A stretch of DNA of 20,867 nucleotides. It comes from Prorocentrum cordatum (taxonomy: Eukaryota; Sar; Dinophyceae; Prorocentrales; Prorocentraceae). The translations under genes were made by a program, and so were the position numbers. Of this stretch, positions 16,441 to 20,867 are shown piece by piece; positions within the stretch are counted from its first letter, which is position 1; the number at the start of each line of letters is the position of its first letter. The DNA is taken from NCBI GenBank assembly GCA_963575745.1, contig CAUYUJ010012080.1, positions 437,647-458,513 on the forward strand. Direction: 5' to 3'. The notes under the pieces were generated by a model, which was given only the letters and a program-made list of their open reading frames with translations, was not told the origin of the DNA and did no database searches.

Positions 16441-17512
16441 CCGCCGTTACCTTCGGGGGTTGCTGAAGGTGCTCCAGGCCCAAGGTGCCCCCAGCGTTTC
16501 GCTCAACTTTGGAGCCCCTGGGGCCCTCTGGTGACCTCGTGAGGGGTGCTCCGGAGGCCGTGGGGGCCTCACTGGAAATACTGGGGGCACCTTGGGCCAT
16601 AGCACCCGTGGCACTCTTTGGGCGCCGGGAACCGTAGGAATACAGTGTAGGCCCGACCACAAGAAACCTTCCACAAGAAACCCAACCCTGGAACCCCAGG
16701 ACGCCCATTGATTTTGGCGTGGGAACGCCACGCGCTCCACAGCAAAACCATTGAAACCCCAGAAACCCAGTGCACCCTGGAAGCAAGCAGGGTGCTTCTT
16801 GGCATGGGCCGCCTCTGTGGGATCCCGGAGCGGAGCGCCCTGTGCACGGGATGGGATAGGCCAGGGGGGGGGGGGCCGCACGGAGCAAAGCTCAGGGCAT
16901 CGGAGGCGTCCCCGGATCCCCCCCCCCATCTGGACGAGAAGCGGCTGCCTTCCGGAACATTCCCAGTCCCCCCTCGCGCTGCGAAAAAAAACACGACGGG
17001 AACTGTTTCGCCATTTTCGGCCTCCCAGGGGCCCTTTACCAAGCCTCGGGACCGTCAAAAAATGGCTCAGGATGAAAAGCTGGTCCTAGGGAAGGGGTCC
17101 AGACCTCTGGGGGTCGACGTTGTGAAAAAAAAACACGACGTCGGGGGTCTGGGTTGGGCACGGTCGAAACATGGTTCCCCCATTTCAACCCCATCACGGC
17201 AACTCGACAGGAAGAGAGCCAAATTCACACCTGATGCGAAGGTGAATGCACGTTGAAACAACTGACACATTAAGGGGAAGGAACCTCGGGTACAGTCGGA
17301 GCACGGCCACAAGACTGTGCGGTAGCGCTCCTTCGCCTGAGAACCCTAGGCCCAAGGCCCCGATGCGCACTCCAGGGTGGAGCACCTAAACACGGAGAAC
17401 CGGATGGTACCCTGCATTCTGCGGCGAGCGAGGGGGGGAACTGAGAAGAAGGCCTTCCCAGAAGGCGGCGGGGCTTCTCAGACGCCCCTTGCGCCTTCCG
17501 AGAGGTTGTCTG
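16441..17512. other. Unassigned region
   Basis: Contains a long forward frame (16708-17256) and overlapping reverse frames. All are rich in repeats of GGG/CCC and lack a codon signal. At 17114-17142 GTCGACGTTGTG, poly-A and CACGACGTC form a short hairpin, and a similar AAAACACGACGGG lies at 16987. No gene is supported. Confidence 0.35.
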
Positions 17513-17632
17513 TGCCTTCGGGGATGGTTCCGAAAACTCCCCAGAAGGCCCGGGGACTCCCGAGCCTTCTGAGGACGCCCGCCCCTTCTCGCCTCCCCCC
17601 CCCTCCGGGCCCGCCGCCGACTCAAAGTTCAG
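17513..17632. repeat. Dispersed GAAGG-rich repeat, copy 2 (inverted)
   Basis: CCAGAAGGCCCGGGGACTCC, CGAGCCTTCTGAGGACGCCC and GGGCCCGCCGCCGAC are the reverse-complement counterpart of 2669-2775. Confidence 0.7.
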
Positions 17633-17661
17633 GATTCTTCTCACTCCTCGTGCCAGCTTTG

Positions 17662-17828
17662 GCGGCGCGCACAAGGGGGTGGAGGGAGGGGGGAGGGCTT
17701 CTTAGAAGGAGACTGCTTCTTAGAAGGCGCCGGCCTTACATCTACAGACAAGGCCCGCGCCTTCTAAGAAGCGGGGGTGCTTCTAAGAAGCCCTCCCCTC
17801 TCCCCCACCCACCCCTGCGCGTGGCTGA
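17662..17828. mobile_element. Foldback element (TTCTTAGAAG family), copy 3, best preserved
   Basis: Arms of about 60 bp contain two CTTCTTAGAAG palindromes on the left and two CTTCTAAGAAG on the right, with GGAGGGGGGAGGG facing CCCTCCCCTCTCCC. The loop is ATCTACAGAC. Outer flanks match copy 1 (GGCGGCGCGCACAAGGG and GCGCGTGGCTGA). Confidence 0.9.
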
Positions 17829-17877
17829 CAGCTGTGCGCCACTCTCAGGCAGGGCCCTGCCTCCGAATCCGCCACTT

Positions 17878-17993
17878 GCCGTTGCTCGGACGTCCATTTC
17901 CCGTGTATTTGTCGGTGCCGTGTGTATTTCTTTACTCGATGGTCCAGGATGCTGGTTCTCGCCGAGAAGACATGCACACGCCCGAGCGATGCC
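17878..17993. mobile_element. 116-bp TIR element, copy 2
   Basis: It begins GCCGTTGCTCGGACGTCC and ends CACGCCCGAGCGATGCC, the same length as the 6939 copy. GCCA occurs just left (17871-17874, before CTT) and just right (17997-18000, after GAG), a possible 4-bp duplication. The right border GAG|GCCA could act as an acceptor in front of the exon candidate that follows. Confidence 0.75.
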
Positions 17994-18613
17994 GAGGCCA
18001 CCCCCCCGCCACGCCGCGACCTTGCTGGATCCTCCGGCCCCCGCGGCCCGGCCGCCGAGGCCCGCGCGCCGAGGCCGAGGGAAGGGCCAGCCCCTCGGCT
18101 CGCCGACGGGGAGGCCCGCCCGGGAGCGCGCCCCGAGCCACAGGTCTTCGGGGCCCAGCAGCGGCGCCGCGGGCGCCGCCCGGGCAAGAACAGGAATATG
18201 CTGAAGTCGGGCCTGTCCCCCTACAGGGGGATTTTGGACGAAACATAAGAAATAGTCAAACATACGTCAACATTGCCAAACAATGCTCGACGAATCGTCC
18301 CCTGACTATTTTTTGGCTACTTTTGATCATTCCTCCTGTAGAGGGACAGGCCCGACTTAGGAATATGCCGAGATTCACCTCGGGGAGCCTCTCGCGGCGC
18401 CAGCAGCGCCGAGTGGCCCACCCGTCGGAGCCCGAGCGGCCCAGGCCGCGGGCCTGGTGCGCCGCGCCCCGACGAGGACCTCGAGGCGTAGACCCAGCCG
18501 CGGCGACCAGAGAGCCTCGGAAGAGGCCCGGCACCCCGAAAAAGTCGAGGGGCTCGGCAGAGTCCGCGTGTGCAGCTAGTCCCTCTGTCGTGCCGACGTG
18601 GACGCTGGTCTGA
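17994..18613 (+). CDS. Candidate coding region split by introner-like copy E
   Basis: Unknown protein. The forward frame from 17994 is Ala/Gly/Pro/Arg-rich (RPEPQVFGAQQRRRGRRPGK, then NRNM). It shows about 84, 71 and 86% G/C at codon positions 1, 2 and 3. It is cut by the element at 18202-18360. Removing 18194-18360 (CAG|GAATATG to CTTAG|GAATATG, a GA-AG intron of 167 nt) joins AACAG to GAATATGCCG and continues the frame: NRNMPRFTSGSLSRRQQRRV and onward to TGA at 18611-18613. The removed interval is exactly one target duplication plus the element. A minus-strand frame with similar composition exists over 17994-18193, but it lacks matching intron borders. The 5' end is unknown; the 116-bp element directly upstream may also be intronic. 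Confidence 0.45.
18194..18368 (+). mobile_element. Introner-like MITE, copy E (159 bp, perfect 8-bp target duplication)
   Basis: The element spans 18202-18360, from TGAAGTCGGGCCTGTCCCCC to GACAGGCCCGACTTAG, between identical GAATATGC 8-mers (18194-18201 and 18361-18368). The TIRs are about 25 bp and the interior has AATCGTCCCCTGACTATTTT. The terminal TTAG supplies the inferred 3' splice AG, and the duplication supplies the inferred 5' splice border. Confidence 0.92.
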
Positions 18614-18635
18614 CACCGCGTACTTCTCTCAAGCC

Positions 18636-18662
18636 TCCTCCTCCTCCTCCTCCTCCTCCTCC
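18636..18662. repeat. Short (CCT)n microsatellite
   Basis: Nine uninterrupted CCT triplets. Confidence 0.95.
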
Positions 18663-18894
18663 ATTGCCGGACAGCGGATATCGCTCTAGGTTGACCTGGC
18701 CCAGGCCGCCGGTGGCCTTCGACCTTGAGCGCCCGACCCTGTCGCTGGCGCGTCGCAGCCAGTCAAGACTTGCGCGAACCTGCTGAGGGCCATACTGGTT
18801 CTACCATCCCGACCGGAGCACCCTATGGGCCATCTATGGGGCCAGCGAACGTGTGATGGGGTGCGCCGAAATGGACATGCGGACGGCAGAGGGC
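18663..18894. other. Unassigned segment between two triplet repeats
   Basis: A short forward frame runs to a TGA at 18784 and a reverse frame is also open. Neither is distinctive. Confidence 0.35.
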
Positions 18895-18980
18895 AGGAGG
18901 GGGAGGAGGGCGAGTAGGAGGAGGAGGAGGAGGAGGAGGAGGAGGAGGAGGAGGAGGAGGGGGAGGAGGAGGAGGAATGT
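18895..18980. repeat. (GGA)n microsatellite
   Basis: GGA triplets with rare GTA, CGA and GGG interruptions. Confidence 0.95.
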
Positions 18981-19164
18981 TTCCAGCTTCCCTCGACCTG
19001 CACCTTCCGCACCTCCCGCGCGGCAGGTGCCGCGCTGCCGCTGGCCGCAGCGGCGCCCACCGCCGAAGCCGCGCCGCGGCGGCACCCTCACTCGAGGAGG
19101 GTGCGCCAGGTGCATCGTCCGTGCGTGCCCACGCGATGGGCCCCGAAGCCGAGGAGCGACCGGG

Positions 19165-19328
19165 AGCTTGACTCAGGTCGGGCGTGTCCTCCTACAGGCG
19201 GATTTAGCACGACAAATAAAAAACGTCTAAAGATATGCAAAAATAATCACGGAATCGTCCCCCGACTATTTTTGGACTATGTCTGAACATTCCTCCTGTA
19301 GGGGGGCACGCCCGGCTTACAGCTCGAC
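19165..19328 (+). mobile_element. Introner-like MITE, copy F (148 bp, 8-bp target duplication, 7/8)
   Basis: The element spans 19173-19320, from TCAGGTCGGGCGTGTCCTCC to GGGGCACGCCCGGCTTAC. Flanks AGCTTGAC (19165-19172) and AGCTCGAC (19321-19328) match at 7 of 8 positions. The interior has GGAATCGTCCCCCGACTATT. Read on the minus strand, its edge gives GTAAG, a canonical donor, directly after a high-GC3 exon. Confidence 0.9.
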
Positions 19329-19484
19329 CTCGCTCTCCGAGCCGCGACCCGCGGGCTCGACGTCGAGGCGCACCACCGCCGCGGCGGTGCGGGCGGCCAG
19401 CGTCGAGAGCAGACCGCGGCCCGCCGCGCCGACGCGGCGGCGAACCTGCTCCTGGGCCGCAGCTCGGGCCTCGGGCGTCGAACC
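19321..19484 (-). CDS. Candidate internal exon, Ala/Arg-rich helical segment
   Basis: Not recognised. On the minus strand a strong acceptor (GATTTTTCTGTCTTCAG|GG) at 19485 opens a frame reading GSTPEARAAAQEQVRRRVGA, then GRGLLSTLAARTAAAVVRLD and VEPAGRGSESEVEL. G/C fills about 90, 69 and 91% of codon positions 1, 2 and 3. The composition suggests a basic amphipathic helix followed by an acidic tail. The exon runs up to the edge of element F, where CT|GTAAG forms a donor. Two acceptors are possible on the far side: AG ending at 19172 (149-nt intron) keeps the frame open, and AG ending at 19167 (154-nt) leads to a stop after about 26 residues. Neither reproduces the pre-insertion sequence exactly. 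The plus strand has shared codon boundaries but a poorer, Arg-heavy reading. Confidence 0.42.
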
Positions 19485-19498
19485 CTGAAGACAGAAAA

Positions 19499-20022
19499 AT
19501 CAGCTTCATCACAAGCACCCCGTCCTGCGAATCCCTTGAGCAAGCGCACCTGTAGGGGAGGGCGCGGCAGGGCAAGCCTACCCACCGGTCGGAAGAAGGA
19601 GGTCGAAACATGAAGCAGGAAGGCGCTGAAAGTAGATTGGGTTCCGTCCGCCCCCTTGGGAGGGAAGTGGGAAGGCGAAAACAAACCCCCACCCCCAGTC
19701 CCGACCCGTCCCCGAACCCGCGATCCAGGGGGGTCGCGACTGGGGGTGGGGGTGGTTTTGCGCGGTGGTTTGTCGAAGTCCAAGAATGGAGAAACCGCCC
19801 CCTACCCCCAGCCCCGACCCCCTGAAGAATGGAGAAAACGCCCCCACCCCCAGCCCCGACCCCCTGAATCGCCGGCTCGGGCATGGGAGTCGGGACTGGG
19901 GGTGGAGGGGGGGTTCCGCCTCCTGAAGAAAACCAGCCTCATCAGAAGCACCCCGACATGCGAAGCCCTGGATCAAGCGCACCTGACAGCACGGGCGCGG
20001 CAGGGCGAGCCTGTTCAGAGAA
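19499..20022. repeat. Pair of about 90-bp direct repeats (19499-19590 and 19931-20022)
   Basis: CAGCTTCATCACAAGCACCC, CAAGCGCACCTGTAGGGGAG and GGCGCGGCAGGGCAAGCC at the first site recur as CAGCCTCATCAGAAGCACCC, CAAGCGCACCTGACAGCACG and GGCGCGGCAGGGCGAGCC. On the minus strand both copies end in a TTTTCTTCAG-type acceptor, so an intron end was duplicated. The sequence between them is the C-rich repeat block. Confidence 0.85.
19686..19912. repeat. C-rich / G-rich block of CCCCCACCCCCAG(T/C)CCCGAC repeats
   Basis: At 19688-19755 the C-rich word faces GACTGGGGGTGGGGGTGG as an inverted repeat. At 19784-19869 a 43-bp unit beginning GAATGGAGAAA repeats twice, and near 19890-19912 an inverted copy (GTCGGGACTGGGGGTGGAGG) follows. 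The clustered G-tracts could form quadruplexes. Confidence 0.88.
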
Positions 20023-20085
20023 CCCCCGAGGCCGTTCAGCAACACCGCCAGCTGTGGGGGTTGGGGTGCTGTGTTCTCCCCTGAG

Positions 20086-20428
20086 GCTCGGGATGATCCG
20101 GGGCAGCGCCCCCGCTCTCGGCGAGGCGCAGCTGCTGGCGAGCCGCCCACGGTCGGAAAACAAGCCGCCGAGGGCCGACGCAGACACCGAGAGACCCTGC
20201 GGCCTGCGCCTCGCCGTCGCGCGCAGCGCCCCGACGGCCCCGCGGCGGTCCTCGGAGCTGCCGCAGCTCCCGCCCGGGGTGCCCTCCGCGGCGAGCTTCG
20301 GCGAGGCCGCGGGCCTCTGGGCGCGTGCGGCCGCCCTCGCCCTCGCCGGCTGGAGCGTCGGCGCTCCCCGCATGGGGCCGCGGGGACGGCGTCCGCGGCG
20401 GCGGTGGGCGGCGGACGACGACGGATGA
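20086..20428 (+). CDS. Candidate exon, unknown protein (plus strand)
   Basis: Not recognised. After an acceptor-like GTGTTCTCCCCTGAG the forward frame (CTC GGG ATG ATC) is open to TGA at 20426-20428. Segments include LGEAQLLASRPRSENKPPRA, LPQLPPGVPSAASFGEAAGL and WARAAALALAGWSVGAP, ending in a basic Arg-rich tail. G/C is about 80, 70 and 91% at positions 1, 2 and 3, the order expected of coding DNA in a GC-rich genome. The ATG at 20093 could be a start, but an internal exon is equally possible. The reverse strand is open too (Ser/Ala/Arg-rich, no acceptor). The tail enters the GAC microsatellite. Confidence 0.35.
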
Positions 20429-20548
20429 GGACGACGTCGACGGTGGCGGCGGCGGCGGCGGTGACGACGACGACGACGGCGGAGACGAAGACGAAGACGA
20501 CGAAGACGATGACGGCGACGGCGACGGCGACGGCGCAAGCGACGGTAT

Positions 20549-20579
<31 letters not shown>

Positions 20580-20610
20580 TGCAACTACGACTGCGACTAC
20601 GACTGCGACT

Positions 20611-20648
<38 letters not shown>

Positions 20649-20654
20649 GACGAG

Positions 20655-20693
<39 letters not shown>

Positions 20694-20706
20694 GACGACG
20701 ACGGAG
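20412..20706. repeat. Hierarchical (GAC)n / (GACGGC)n repeat, Asp-rich in one frame
   Basis: GAC triplets alternate with blocks of GACGGC, GACTAC and GACTGC. In the frame open from 20325 to the TAG at 20724-20726 it reads as an Asp-rich chain with Asp at nearly every second residue (DGDGDGDGDCNYDCDYDCDC) between poly-Asp runs, ending GGADARC. This could be a real acidic tail or merely microsatellite; the other frames are equally open (Arg, Thr). No acceptor or start codon supports translation. Confidence 0.85.
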
Positions 20707-20867
20707 GCGCTGACGCGCGCTGCTAGAGGTCGAGGGGAACGGAAGGACGCAAGTACAGTAGATGTGTACGTCCAGAGTTCTCTTGCTTTGGGAGCTTCCG
20801 TGCTGCATCCACTGGCAGACTGTGTTCTTTGAATACGCGCTGCCTTCTGCAGAGAGGGTGAGATGGA
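20707..20867. other. Unassigned right edge
   Basis: Moderate-GC sequence to the window end. I see no element or gene. Confidence 0.3.

Noticed and set aside
16708-17256. A 182-codon forward ORF
   Set aside because: No codon-position bias, poly-A and poly-G tracts within it, and equally long reverse frames.

Overview
The window looks like nuclear DNA of a eukaryotic alga, most likely a GC-rich dinoflagellate (a Prorocentrum-like core dinoflagellate is a guess, not a call). The reasons are high GC, no bacterial operon layout, short exon-like islands with G/C at most third codon positions, pyrimidine-CAG acceptor-like sites, inferred introns with GC-AG and GA-AG ends next to AG|G, huge triplet microsatellites, and a very dense mosaic of short foldback and terminal-inverted-repeat elements. 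No protein, rRNA or intact tRNA could be identified by name, and no dinoflagellate spliced leader was seen.

Layout. 1-433 is an ACT microsatellite. 594-1755 holds two possible plus-strand exon fragments, an ATCGGCGAT-rich repeat and a CCT repeat. 1751-3610 is repeat-rich: a foldback element, a small duplication, a foldback with a CCT core, and introner-like copy A inside a minus-strand reading frame. 3640-5925 holds a CGCTCCTCGGCT minisatellite, the most protein-like minus-strand ORF (4198-4734), a CA/GCAC microsatellite, a duplicated GC-rich segment and a 14-bp minisatellite. 6000-10850 is a patchwork of at least six repeat families that recur, partly nested, plus a GGA microsatellite and a plus-strand exon candidate (10157-10447). 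10900-13700 has a GAC microsatellite, little recognisable coding sequence, and copy D. 13840-15440 is a 90-bp tandem array of about 19 units. 15440-17660 is mostly unassigned. 17660-20867 is the most gene-like part: foldback, a 116-bp TIR element, a plus-strand reading frame split by copy E, a minus-strand exon split by copy F, a further plus-strand exon candidate, and an Asp-coding GAC repeat.

The most interesting system is a family of 148-165 bp elements (copies at 3152, 8103, 12524, 18202, 19173; a decayed one near 8791). They have CTTAAGTCGGGC-type terminal inverted repeats and 8-bp target duplications. Two copies (3152 and 18202) interrupt high-GC3 reading frames. Removing the element plus one duplication copy, using AG|G borders supplied by the duplication and the element end, rejoins the frame exactly. 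This is what introner elements (DNA-transposon-derived introns) should look like. The splicing is inferred; RNA evidence would decide it.
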